From Promethearchaeota archaeon (lineage in GTDB: Archaea; Asgardarchaeota; Lokiarchaeia; Sigyniarchaeales; SOKP01): a stretch of 64,000 bases of DNA. The position numbers and the translations under genes were made by a program. The DNA lies in the NCBI GenBank assembly GCA_019058295.1, contig JAHPZI010000001.1, forward strand, positions 1-64,000, given 5' to 3'. Of the stretch, positions 36,685 to 45,362 are shown piece after piece. Position 1 is the first letter of the stretch; each line of letters begins with the position of its first letter. The notes below the pieces were generated by a model. That model worked only from the letters and a program-made list of their open reading frames with translations. It was not told where the DNA came from and searched no databases.

Positions 36685-38168
36685 TTATTAAACACCAAAA
36701 CCTTCTTTATATTTTGAATTGCCTTTTCTGAAACATTGCATTGATTTCTCAAAAATTCTTCAGTTCCTATATATTCATTATCTATTATTTCAAAGATAAA
36801 TTCAATATATTTTCTATTAGTATCACTATAAGATAATAGATAATCTTGTAGTATTAATTCACGGTCTACACCAAGAAGGTCCAATAATAATGCAATTATA
36901 ACGCCTGTACGATCTTTTCCACCCTCGCAATGAATAATTAATCTATTCTTAGAAGCATTACTAAAGTATTTTTCAAAAATTAATCCTAATTCATCTCTAA
37001 AATCTTTCAAAAAAGCATAGTAAAAATTTTCATAAGGTTTATCAGGAATATAAGTGTTAACTTCTATCTTAAATGGAATATTAATTACATAATTCTCTTT
37101 TAACTCATCATCATAAAAATTATTGTATTTAATATAATTCTCAAGTTCATCCTTGCAGCGAATATCCAATATGTGTTTAATTTTCTTTTCCTTTAGAAAT
37201 TCCAATATCATTCCACTATTATTTTTAGATAATGAGGCACTTCTAAATATTAAACCTTCTTTAATTTTTATTTCATCTGAAAAATTGTTCGGGATTAAAG
37301 CAATATCTCTTAAATTTTTAAAAAGGAGATATTTTTCATCAACTTTTTTAAAGAAATTTTGAATATCCGAGAAGATGGCTTTTCCTAAATTAAATTTATC
37401 CATTCCTTTCTTTAAAACACCTAAAAACAAATTTTTTAAATTGTCTCTCTGATCAATCATATCATATTTTCTTAATCCTGCGGAGGCTCTGTAATATTTA
37501 TTTCGCAAATCCCAGTTATCAATAATATCTGTAGTAAATCGACTTGGTTGGTACAAATTATAATGTTTATCCTCTACCATAGCTTTTAATTCTGCTAGTT
37601 TGTAAAAAGAAAGGGAATAATTCATGTAAGCTCGATATTCATCATCTTTAGCAAGATTAGCAAGACACCTTTCAAAATAGTAAATAAATTTATAGATTTT
37701 TTCCTTAAACAGGGCTTTTAATCTATTAATATCGCTAAGATCAATCCAGTTTTCTAGATATATCTGTTTTACTCTGTTATTTTTATCATATCCAATTGCT
37801 TCTATAGGATTTGTTATCATGGATTCTGCTATATAAATGATATCTTCTTTTGCTTCTTCGATCTTCTTAATTCCTATTTCTATTTTAATAAATGTTTTTT
37901 CTGTGAATATTATCCATTTATTATATATTTCAAACTGATTTGAAATTCCCTCATCATCATTATTTAATATTTCAATTACAATTTGCTTAATTTCTTTTTC
38001 TATATTCTCATTAGAGAACTCGTTCAGATAGATGAAGAGATCGAGGTCTGAATAGTAATCATGAGATTTTCGAGCAAAACCCCCATATAATACAATTCCT
38101 TCTATAAATTCCAAACTTTTTATTCCTTCTTCGATCTTATACGCAATTCTATCAATAATCGGGTTCAC
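36681..38168 (-). CDS. Nucleotidyltransferase fused to tyrosine-phosphatase-like domain
   Basis: A 495-residue two-domain protein. The N-terminus is a DNA polymerase beta-type nucleotidyltransferase: LYGGFARKSHDYYSDLDLF near residues 26-44 gives the GG-x10-D-x-D signature. A helical region follows (about 150-265). The C-terminal part resembles Y_phosphatase3: IFRSASLSKNN, LDIRCKDEL and the catalytic loop HCEGGKDRTG (C-x5-R near residue 414). All catalytic residues appear present in both halves. This fusion is unusual: one half would add a nucleotide to a sugar, protein or drug-like substrate, and the other would remove phosphate. Gap to the upstream methyltransferase gene is 1 bp; overlap with the downstream kinase is 4 bp. 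Confidence 0.82.
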   Translation of the reverse strand: MNPIIDRIAYKIEEGIKSLEFIEGIVLYGGFARKSHDYYSDLDLFIYLNEFSNENIEKEIKQIVIEILNNDDEGISNQFEIYNKWIIFTEKTFIKIEIGIKKIEEAKEDIIYIAESMITNPIEAIGYDKNNRVKQIYLENWIDLSDINRLKALFKEKIYKFIYYFERCLANLAKDDEYRAYMNYSLSFYKLAELKAMVEDKHYNLYQPSRFTTDIIDNWDLRNKYYRASAGLRKYDMIDQRDNLKNLFLGVLKKGMDKFNLGKAIFSDIQNFFKKVDEKYLLFKNLRDIALIPNNFSDEIKIKEGLIFRSASLSKNNSGMILEFLKEKKIKHILDIRCKDELENYIKYNNFYDDELKENYVINIPFKIEVNTYIPDKPYENFYYAFLKDFRDELGLIFEKYFSNASKNRLIIHCEGGKDRTGVIIALLLDLLGVDRELILQDYLLSYSDTNRKYIEFIFEIIDNEYIGTEEFLRNQCNVSEKAIQNIKKVLVFNK

Positions 38169-38169
38169 T

Positions 38170-39945
38170 TTACACGTTCCTCTCTAATTTTTCGTCTTTT
38201 ATTTTTTCAGCAATAATCAATGAGATTATTCCTTCATTTTTCTTTATGGTATTTATTTTAAATCCCGATTTTTGGAGTAGATCTTTGAATTCTCTATAAT
38301 TTCTTTCTTTACTTCCCACATTTACAAGTAAATTAAAATTCAATGAAACTCCAATATCAAAATTAGGATCTTCAGGAATAATCATTTCAAACAATAACAA
38401 TTTTCCATTTTGCTCTAAAGCACTATGGACTGTTTTCAAAATAGTGACTGCCTTTCCATCATCCCAATCATGGATTACTCTACTCATTATGATAATATCT
38501 GTTTTAAAGGGTATATTTCTAAAAAAATCTCCTGGGATATATTCAATTTTCTTTCTAATTGAATCTATATGAGCGAAATTCTTAACACTTTCAATTACCG
38601 ATGCTCTTTCAAACAAAATTCCTTTTTGAATATTTTGATTTTTAAGTAGTATCTTTTCTAATAGGTGCCCTATTCCTCCACCTATATCAGCAATTACTTT
38701 CGCATTGGTGAAATCATATAGATCGATAATTTTGTCATAATCTGAGGAGTACGCCTTCATCGATTTATTAAAAACTAACCCTTTATCTTCATATGTATCA
38801 AAATAATCAAATATTTCTTTTCCGAAAATTTCCTTAAATTGAGGTTTATTTGTCTTTAAAGCTTCTGTCAATTTACTCATTGCAAGATAATGTTCTTCTC
38901 CCCACATCTTAGCAGCATATTTAAGAGTTTCTGGATATTCTTCAGTAAGTAGATTTCCGAGATATTTTAATTTATATACACCATGAATCTCTTCGATAAA
39001 ATCCCAGATCTTTAACACTTGAATAATCAATTTTAATGATGAATAAGGGAGGTTTGTTGTTTCTAATAAATTTTTAAAATTATACTTATTATTTCTAATA
39101 TGATCTAAAATTTCCAATTCAACTATTGAATGAATAATTTGAGTTTTCCAATAGCCAACTAACATCTTCATTAATTTTTTTCTTAAGAACGATTGGATAT
39201 TATGTGAATTTTGATTATCAATCTTTTGAATGGTTTTTCCTTTTTCATCAATAATTAATTTTTCTCTATTGTGCTTACAAACAAGTGCAAATCCATTATA
39301 GAAAGGTTCAATCCATTTATATCGCTCTTGATAAAGTGCTTCTCCATTCTTATTTATATGAAAAGCCCCTCGATTATCTTTTGCAGTCGCAAAACCTTTA
39401 TGGAAAACTCCTAACTCAATAAATTTCTTTTCATGTAAAAAGTTGCCAAATTTATCAATATGTTGAGCAAATCCATCATATCCATAAACAACCGCAATAC
39501 CATATTTGTAATCCCCAACATATTTATATTTTTCATTATAAGCTAATGATCCATCTTTCTTAATATGAAAAAAATCACCACCTATATCTCTAACAGGACA
39601 CCTACCCTCTTGAAAATTACCTACCCATTCATATCTTTTTTCATACTTTGGTTTACCATTTAAACCAATGTGATACCATCCTGAATTATCAACAACAGCA
39701 GCGATTCCCTCATAGAATCCGAATGATTTGATGAATCTTTCTCCATATTGTGGATCCCCTTCAAAAGTGATGTGATATGCCCCAGTATTATCTATCACTG
39801 CGGCAACACCAGGAGGATGGAAACTCAAAACACAATCAAATGTTTTTTCATATAACGGCATTCCCTTATAGAGATGATGAGTCTCATCTTTTGAAATTTC
39901 TATTTTTTCTAAACTAATTTTTTCCTTCTCAGTTATACTACTCAT
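38170..39945 (-). CDS. WG-repeat protein fused to SAM-dependent O-methyltransferase
   Basis: A 591-residue fusion. Residues about 45-245 contain six WG-type repeats (AAVIDNTGAYHI, AAVVDNSGWYHI, CPVRDIGGDFFHI, ATAKDNRGAFHI and two weaker ones). Residues about 260-585 are a methyltransf_2-type O-methyltransferase: an N-terminal winged-helix/dimerisation part (VELEILDHIRNNKYNF), SAM loop IADIGGGIGHLLEKI and the family signature SRVIHDWDDGKAVTIL. Such enzymes methylate hydroxyl groups of small molecules such as polyketides or indoles. WG repeats are usually binding modules. It overlaps the radical SAM gene by 8 bp. The substrate is unknown, but the setting suggests a small-molecule or peptide modification pathway. 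Confidence 0.85.
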   Translation of the reverse strand: MSSITEKEKISLEKIEISKDETHHLYKGMPLYEKTFDCVLSFHPPGVAAVIDNTGAYHITFEGDPQYGERFIKSFGFYEGIAAVVDNSGWYHIGLNGKPKYEKRYEWVGNFQEGRCPVRDIGGDFFHIKKDGSLAYNEKYKYVGDYKYGIAVVYGYDGFAQHIDKFGNFLHEKKFIELGVFHKGFATAKDNRGAFHINKNGEALYQERYKWIEPFYNGFALVCKHNREKLIIDEKGKTIQKIDNQNSHNIQSFLRKKLMKMLVGYWKTQIIHSIVELEILDHIRNNKYNFKNLLETTNLPYSSLKLIIQVLKIWDFIEEIHGVYKLKYLGNLLTEEYPETLKYAAKMWGEEHYLAMSKLTEALKTNKPQFKEIFGKEIFDYFDTYEDKGLVFNKSMKAYSSDYDKIIDLYDFTNAKVIADIGGGIGHLLEKILLKNQNIQKGILFERASVIESVKNFAHIDSIRKKIEYIPGDFFRNIPFKTDIIIMSRVIHDWDDGKAVTILKTVHSALEQNGKLLLFEMIIPEDPNFDIGVSLNFNLLVNVGSKERNYREFKDLLQKSGFKINTIKKNEGIISLIIAEKIKDEKLERNV

Positions 39946-40987
39946 TTAAACACTCTCCAAGATTTTTTAATGGTCTTCTCATGTTGCATTGTTTACAAAC
40001 CTGATAAGTACCCCAATTGTTTATTAAATGTCTGTAGCTATCACTATTCCATAGTTCCATGAAATTCATTTCTTTTACATTACCAAAGTATCCCAGTGTC
40101 CTTCTTAAATAGTCTGGAGCACAACATACGTTAAAGGTTCCATCCCAGGCTATCCAAGCTTCCCTCCCTAAGAATGGACATATAAAATTTTCTGGAAATA
40201 TATTATTTTTAGAGTTATTTGAAATAGAATATATATTATCGAGTTTAATTTTTTTACCATTTTTTAAAATGGAAGTATCAGCGATTCTTTTCATTTTTTC
40301 AACGGTTTTATTCCATTTTTTTATAGATTCTTTGTCTTTCAATAATGATTGATTTTCTAATTCAGGATGAGTAATCCATAGATGATGCCCCTTAAAGCGA
40401 TCAATATTCAATTCTATTGCCAATTTAAGGAGTCCTAGTATCTCATCTAAATTCTTTTCCATAAATGTTGCCTGAAAAGTTATAGTTGGAAAATTTATCG
40501 CCTTCTGTCTAATATCGTCTCTAATATTAATAAATTTTTTAATATTAGAGATCTCTTTTTCAAAATTTATTCCTTCCATAATTTGTTCATTGATACATTT
40601 TGAGGCACCATTAATAGAAATTTTAATATCGCTAATAATTGGTAAAATTAATTTTCCCCATTTTTCAGCACCTAATCTTGGAAAAGTACCGTTTGTAGTT
40701 AAATTCATTTTAAGATTATAACTTTTTACTAGATTTATTAGATCTATAAATTTGTCATAAAGGAGTGGCTCGCCCATAGTACTGGGTATTATTTCCTTTA
40801 AGCCATAATTTACTAAATCTTGAACGACCTCTTTAATAGTTTTAAATTCCATTACTCTAAAATCCTTATGCTTATTAAAATTATATTTACTATGCTCCTC
40901 ACACATCATACAATGAAGATTACACTGATCAGGATTTGTATCGAATGTAATTCTCCAGGGTACCTTTAATTTTTCTTTAATGAACAA
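39938..40987 (-). CDS. Radical SAM protein with SPASM-like C-terminus
   Basis: A 349-residue radical SAM enzyme. The [4Fe-4S] motif C-x3-C-x2-C is in QCNLHCMMCEEHSKY (residues about 22-29), STMGEPLLY is the GGE-like SAM-binding strand, and LTTNGTF is the next. The C-terminus has a partial SPASM/twitch pattern: ICPFLGREAWIAWDGTFNVCC then VCKQCNMRR. This architecture is typical of enzymes that modify peptides, sugars or lipids. It overlaps the glycosyltransferase gene by 11 bp upstream and the WG/O-methyltransferase gene by 8 bp downstream. Confidence 0.87.
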   Translation of the reverse strand: MFIKEKLKVPWRITFDTNPDQCNLHCMMCEEHSKYNFNKHKDFRVMEFKTIKEVVQDLVNYGLKEIIPSTMGEPLLYDKFIDLINLVKSYNLKMNLTTNGTFPRLGAEKWGKLILPIISDIKISINGASKCINEQIMEGINFEKEISNIKKFINIRDDIRQKAINFPTITFQATFMEKNLDEILGLLKLAIELNIDRFKGHHLWITHPELENQSLLKDKESIKKWNKTVEKMKRIADTSILKNGKKIKLDNIYSISNNSKNNIFPENFICPFLGREAWIAWDGTFNVCCAPDYLRRTLGYFGNVKEMNFMELWNSDSYRHLINNWGTYQVCKQCNMRRPLKNLGECLNE

Positions 40988-42254
40988 CGAATCGAACCTC
41001 CTCTCTTTTTAGAAGTTTATAATATAATTCCTCGATTTCTTTGACATCTTCTTGAATTGAGCGCACATAAGTTTTTTGTGAATATATATCAATGAGTTCT
41101 GCATTTTCAATGAAAATATTCATCTTTTCTATTAAATCTTCTACATTCCCGGGCTCAAATAATAACCCATTCTTTTTATGTGAAACTAGTTCTGCCATCC
41201 CTCCTAAGTTGCTCGTAATTACTGGAATCTTAGCTAAAAAGGCTTCATGAATTACTAAAGGTGAATTTTCATACCAAATTGACGGAACTACTAAAATATC
41301 AATATTAGATAGAATTTTTGAAATTTCTTTATAATGATAACCACCCATAAAATGAATCGCGTTATTTTTACACCGATTTTTAAGATAAATTGATGAGCTT
41401 GGCATTTTCCCATAAATATTAAGCTCTGATTTAGAATGATCAACATTATTGAAGGCTTCAATTAATTGAGCAAGTCCTTTAACAGGAATAATTCTCCCTA
41501 AAAATCCGAACCGAATTTTTCCATTGGGTTGTTTTTTTACTCCATTAATTATTTGTTTATCAAAACCGTAATCCATATAGATAATTTTATCTTCTGGAAT
41601 TCCGTAATTAATATATGTATTGCGAAGGAATCTGGAAGGAGCGATAAATAAATCGATCTGGTTATTTATTTTAGAAAATGAAGTTAACCATCTCTTAATC
41701 TCAAGTTTTGCTTGTAACTCTGATGTGAAGTATTTCATATTACAATTTATACATTTTTCGAAGCTTGGTCCTGAACAGAGTGAATAATCATCTTGAATTA
41801 ACTGGCCTCTAATGCAGAGCATCCAAAAATCATGAAGCGTGAAAATAATGGGAATCCCATTTTTTTTTATGATTTTTATGATTTGAATAGTAAGATGGCT
41901 TAAATGGTCTATATGAACAATATCGGGGCTAATTTCCTTCAATTTTTCTCTAAATACATCTGCCATTTTAAAATCGATATATTTACTACGAAAAGTATAA
42001 ACTCTTCCAGGTTTATTAACCCGAATTATCGTTAAACCATCTTCAATCGTCTCAGTTATTTCATAAGGTTTTTGATATTCATCTTCTATACGAGTAAAAA
42101 TAATAACATTATGCTTTTTTGCAAGCTCACGGCATTTGTTCCAAGCATAAACTTCAGAACCTGCCATATAATAAGGGGGGAATCCGTGAATGATAATTAA
42201 GATTTTTAATCTTTTTTTCTTATTATTTATCTTTTGGTAGTTTTTATAATTCAA
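40977..42254 (-). CDS. Glycosyltransferase family 4 (GT-B fold)
   Basis: A 425-residue GT-B enzyme. The N-terminal lobe has ILIIIHGFPPYYMAGSEVYA (the acceptor-side glycine loop) and DIVHIDHLSHLTIQII. The C-terminal lobe has RFGFLGRIIPVKGLAQLIEA, then the donor-binding NSPLVIHEAFLAKIPVITS followed by GGMAELV and NGLLFEP, the usual GT4 E-x7-E region. An inner Cys-rich patch (CSGPSFEKCINC) resembles those of GT4 enzymes that act on lipids or peptides. Start: TTG 42254, preceded by AAGGAGAT at 42270-42263; no ATG fits. It is the first gene of a five- to six-gene operon. Confidence 0.87.
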   Translation of the reverse strand: MNYKNYQKINNKKKRLKILIIIHGFPPYYMAGSEVYAWNKCRELAKKHNVIIFTRIEDEYQKPYEITETIEDGLTIIRVNKPGRVYTFRSKYIDFKMADVFREKLKEISPDIVHIDHLSHLTIQIIKIIKKNGIPIIFTLHDFWMLCIRGQLIQDDYSLCSGPSFEKCINCNMKYFTSELQAKLEIKRWLTSFSKINNQIDLFIAPSRFLRNTYINYGIPEDKIIYMDYGFDKQIINGVKKQPNGKIRFGFLGRIIPVKGLAQLIEAFNNVDHSKSELNIYGKMPSSSIYLKNRCKNNAIHFMGGYHYKEISKILSNIDILVVPSIWYENSPLVIHEAFLAKIPVITSNLGGMAELVSHKKNGLLFEPGNVEDLIEKMNIFIENAELIDIYSQKTYVRSIQEDVKEIEELYYKLLKREEVRFVVH

Positions 42255-42262
42255 TTCTTATC

Positions 42263-42331
42263 ATCTCCTTGAAAACTTACTCAACATTTAATCGGTTGAG
42301 GGTAAGGAGGTGCCCTCCTTGGAGTAAGTTT
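42263..42331 (-). promoter_or_regulatory. Structured 5' leader with decoy Shine-Dalgarno before the glycosyltransferase operon
   Basis: Read on the minus strand, arms AAACTTACTC (42331-42322) and GAGTAAGTTT (42282-42273) pair perfectly. Between them, AAGGAGG (42320-42314) and CCTCCTT (42310-42304) form a 7-bp hairpin with a 3-nt loop. The true Shine-Dalgarno AAGGAGA lies just after, at 42270-42264. The CCTCCTT arm could pair either with the decoy AAGGAGG or, less perfectly, with the real ribosome site, giving two exclusive structures. The pairing is seen in the sequence; the switch function is inferred. Confidence 0.5.
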
Positions 42332-42427
42332 ATCTTGTTATTTTACACTTATTACTAGAATTAAGCAACAATTTATATTTATATTTAACTTTTTTTTTCA
42401 TATTTGAATAAAAAAGTTTATTAAGAA

Positions 42428-42454
42428 AATTTACCATTTTTTATTTGGTAAATT
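42428..42454. promoter_or_regulatory. Perfect palindrome abutting the CARF-wHTH start codon, probable operator
   Basis: AATTTACCA, a 9-nt AT spacer, then TGGTAAATT: a perfect 9-bp inverted repeat whose last base touches the ATG at 42455. A dimeric winged-helix protein bound here would block translation start or transcription of its own gene, so autoregulation by the encoded CARF-wHTH protein is the simplest reading. Confidence 0.55.
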
Positions 42455-43105
42455 ATGAAAACATGTCAAATTGCTACAGTTGGGGAAAATATCGAATGGA
42501 TTTTGAAAGGTTTATTGATATTTAATGCAAATAAGCTTATACTTATTTCCACATCAAATCCAGAATTTTTAAAAAAAATAATTGATATAAAGAATAGATT
42601 AATAGATCCTGAGTTTGAATTTAAACCTTTAGAGATTGAAGAGATTATAATTGAAAGCGAGAACCCATTTGAATTTATAAAAATACTAAAAAAAATAATC
42701 TTGGAAAATGGTAGAAAAGGATTCCAAATTGAAGTGAATTCTACAGCGGGTCTTACTATTTGGCAAACTTTAAGCTATTTTATTGCTATTCAATTAAGAG
42801 AATTTGTAAGAAACTATTTTATTATTAATAAACAAAAGGGTGATGCATTTTCACTACCCTTATTAATTCTAAATAAAACTGAACAGACTTTTTTAGACTT
42901 ATTAGGAGAAAAGACTCTAAATATAGAAGATTTAAAAACAGAATATGAGAATTTTAAAAAAAAGGAAGTATCAGTTGGATTAATTTCAAAATATTTAACA
43001 AAATTAAAAGAAAAGAAATTAATTCAAGAATCTAAAGTTGAGAGATTTAAATTTTTTAGATTAACAGAACTAGGAAGGATTTATAATCTTAATGTAATAA
43101 TATAA
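42455..43105 (+). CDS. CARF-domain winged-helix regulator (Csa3-like)
   Basis: A 216-residue protein. Residues 1-125 look like a CARF Rossmann domain: CQIATVGENIEWILKGLLIF, KLILISTSNPEFL and a core IEVNSTAGLTIW that corresponds to the nucleotide-binding loop. Residues about 145-216 form a winged helix: TFLDLLGEKTLNIEDL, ISKYLTKLKEKKLIQE, FFRLTELGRIY. Csa3-type proteins bind cyclic oligoadenylate through CARF and DNA through the wHTH. No cas gene or CRISPR array was seen in this window. It is divergent from the glycosyltransferase operon and convergent with a TPR/HEPN-like gene 29 bp away. A palindrome touches its start codon. The CARF assignment is by pattern and needs a profile check. Confidence 0.72.
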   Translation: MKTCQIATVGENIEWILKGLLIFNANKLILISTSNPEFLKKIIDIKNRLIDPEFEFKPLEIEEIIIESENPFEFIKILKKIILENGRKGFQIEVNSTAGLTIWQTLSYFIAIQLREFVRNYFIINKQKGDAFSLPLLILNKTEQTFLDLLGEKTLNIEDLKTEYENFKKKEVSVGLISKYLTKLKEKKLIQESKVERFKFFRLTELGRIYNLNVII

Positions 43106-43134
43106 ATGAATATGATTAATATTTTATAAAAAAA

Positions 43135-45045
43135 CTAAGGTTCTAAAGTACAAAGATTTAATAACAGATTGGTATCTTCATTAATTAATTTATTCTCAAT
43201 ACTCTTTATTGTTTCTTCACTTAGATCTATTTTATTTCCTCTTATTATATCTTGTATTTTATTCTTACCTCCATGAGAACAGCTATTTCTAATTGCAACA
43301 AAATTATATGATTTTGCCCCACATTTAAATCTACACTCTAAGAAATTTAAAATTTCTTTAATATGTTTTAGATTTTTTTTTCCAATTAAGACTCTGAATA
43401 ATTTAAATGGTTTGAGATATGTTTCAGGAATATGATGAAACGAATTAATGTTATATATTGACGAAAGGATATAATAAATTTTACCTAATGTAGGTAATAC
43501 TCTAAATTTAATATATCTTTTTAGGTGTTTGAGTGTTTTATTAAATTCCCTGTCAATTTTCCATAAACCATAAGTATTTATATCATCATTAAGCTCATTT
43601 AATATTTTTTCATGGTAGTTAACAAAAAATTTAATACGTAATTCGCATTCAATGGCATCAGAAATTTTATTAATACAGGATCGATAATCATTAGGCATTT
43701 TATCTAATGTTTCTTTAAACATAATTAAATGATCTTGCGTTTCTTCATCAAAATTAGTAAAGCATTCGTCATTTAGAGTTTTTAACCATACTCCTCTATA
43801 ATATTCTCTCTCTTTTTTTATTTCTTCTCCTGTTTTTTTTTCTTGTTTTGTAGATTCTAAAGTAGCATTAGCAATATTTTCACTTATATCTGAATTATGT
43901 AGTTTTTTACAAATTTCTACAACATTTTCAGAAGTTTTTTCAACTTCCTTAAGTTTAATTTCAAAAGGTCTATTTTCTAAAATATCATTGATTCTTCTTA
44001 TTGTCTCTGGTAAATCGATGAACTTTTTTTTATAATATTCTTTCATTTTGGGATTTTTAATTGAATTCAGAATTAATTCATAAGCGGTTAAAGAATTTGA
44101 ATAATTACGAAAGGCTTCTGAATATGATTCAGCATCATGGTATAGTTCGCCTAGAGCTTTATAAGTTTCAGCCATTCCATGATAATATTTGATTTTGATG
44201 GCGATTTTTAATGATTCGTCAAAATTTTTATAAGATTTATTAAGTTGATTAATTTTTTGATATATTTGACCAATTAATCTTAAAATTTCAGATTTCATTT
44301 TTAAATTCTCAATTTTATCTTTTATTTTTAGAAGCTCTTCAAGATGTTTATAAGATTCTTCATATTTCTCTTGAAGATATAATGCTCTGATTTTATTTCT
44401 CAAGGCATAAGCCTTATTACTTAAATCTCTATTTTTTATAGATAAATTATAAGCCTTTTCACTATATTCAATTGCTTTCTTAAATATATTTTTCTTTGTT
44501 AAAACTGAAGAAATCATATTATAAATTCCTGAAAATATATAATTTGGTGCTCCAACTTCTTCATATAATTTGAGAGCAGTTTCCAAATAACTTAATGACC
44601 TATCATAATCTCCTAAAACTTCATAATAAACTCCAGTAGAATTCTTAATTTTAGCAATTAAATATTGATCTTTTAATTTTTCAGCTATATCCAATGCACT
44701 CATTAAACATTCATAATACTCATCAAACTCTAATAAATATTGGTGTACATTTGCTAAATGATTTAAATATCGAGGCATCTTATTATATAGCTTTAATTTC
44801 TTAATCATTTTTAGAGCATTAATATATTTTTCCTTTGCTTCTTCATATTTACCCATTCTATGAAGTATTCTTCCTATATTTTTAGTTGATTCAGCTATCA
44901 ATTCAGGATCATTGATTTTAATTGCCAACTGTTCGCATTTTAAAAAGATTTTATATGCATCAGAAATTTCTCCATCAAAATACTTTTTTTCTGCTGTTTT
45001 TGTACACTTATCAAATTCTTTATTTATATCCATTTCAATCAACAA
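43135..45045 (-). CDS. TPR protein with C-terminal HEPN-like domain
   Basis: A 636-residue protein. Residues 10-340 are tetratricopeptide repeats of the LGN/Rapsyn style (KNIGRILHRMGKYEEAKEKY, YEVLGDYDRSLSYLETAL, YKALGELYHDAESYSEAF). A charged linker follows (about 350-410). The last 200 residues are all-helical and contain FVAIRNSCSHGGKNKI, an R-x4-H motif as in HEPN ribonucleases. TPR plus HEPN layouts suggest a ligand- or protein-sensing arm controlling an RNase. The ATG at 45045 begins MLIEMDINKEF; a second ATG at 45033 is possible. It shares architecture with the 32,784-36,104 protein but little direct similarity. Confidence 0.75.
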   Translation of the reverse strand: MLIEMDINKEFDKCTKTAEKKYFDGEISDAYKIFLKCEQLAIKINDPELIAESTKNIGRILHRMGKYEEAKEKYINALKMIKKLKLYNKMPRYLNHLANVHQYLLEFDEYYECLMSALDIAEKLKDQYLIAKIKNSTGVYYEVLGDYDRSLSYLETALKLYEEVGAPNYIFSGIYNMISSVLTKKNIFKKAIEYSEKAYNLSIKNRDLSNKAYALRNKIRALYLQEKYEESYKHLEELLKIKDKIENLKMKSEILRLIGQIYQKINQLNKSYKNFDESLKIAIKIKYYHGMAETYKALGELYHDAESYSEAFRNYSNSLTAYELILNSIKNPKMKEYYKKKFIDLPETIRRINDILENRPFEIKLKEVEKTSENVVEICKKLHNSDISENIANATLESTKQEKKTGEEIKKEREYYRGVWLKTLNDECFTNFDEETQDHLIMFKETLDKMPNDYRSCINKISDAIECELRIKFFVNYHEKILNELNDDINTYGLWKIDREFNKTLKHLKRYIKFRVLPTLGKIYYILSSIYNINSFHHIPETYLKPFKLFRVLIGKKNLKHIKEILNFLECRFKCGAKSYNFVAIRNSCSHGGKNKIQDIIRGNKIDLSEETIKSIENKLINEDTNLLLNLCTLEP

Positions 45046-45362
45046 AAAAGGGATAAATTATTGAATTTTTTTCATTGATAAATTAAAATATACATATTTG
45101 TAATTTAATATTTCGTAGATATATTTAGTTCTACAAAACAAGTGTTCTTTAAGAGCTGAATTTATTTATATATCCATAATTTATCAAAGGTAAATTTTTT
45201 TTAGAATAATTAGATTACGGATTATTACTAATAAATTCTATGATAAGTTTATCTTTTCTATTTAATTTGATGGAATCTTATTTATGAAATAAAGAAATAG
45301 TGCGCAAGATTTTATAAATTAAGAGAAAAAAACATTAATTTCGGGACCAAAAAAGCAGAAGA
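45046..45362. other. Intergenic region at the apparent island border
   Basis: These 317 bp are AT-rich and hold no gene that I can support. The promoters of the flanking TPR/HEPN gene (leftward) and methyltransferase (rightward) must lie here. The right end carries direct repeat copy B. No RNA gene is visible. Confidence 0.5.
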
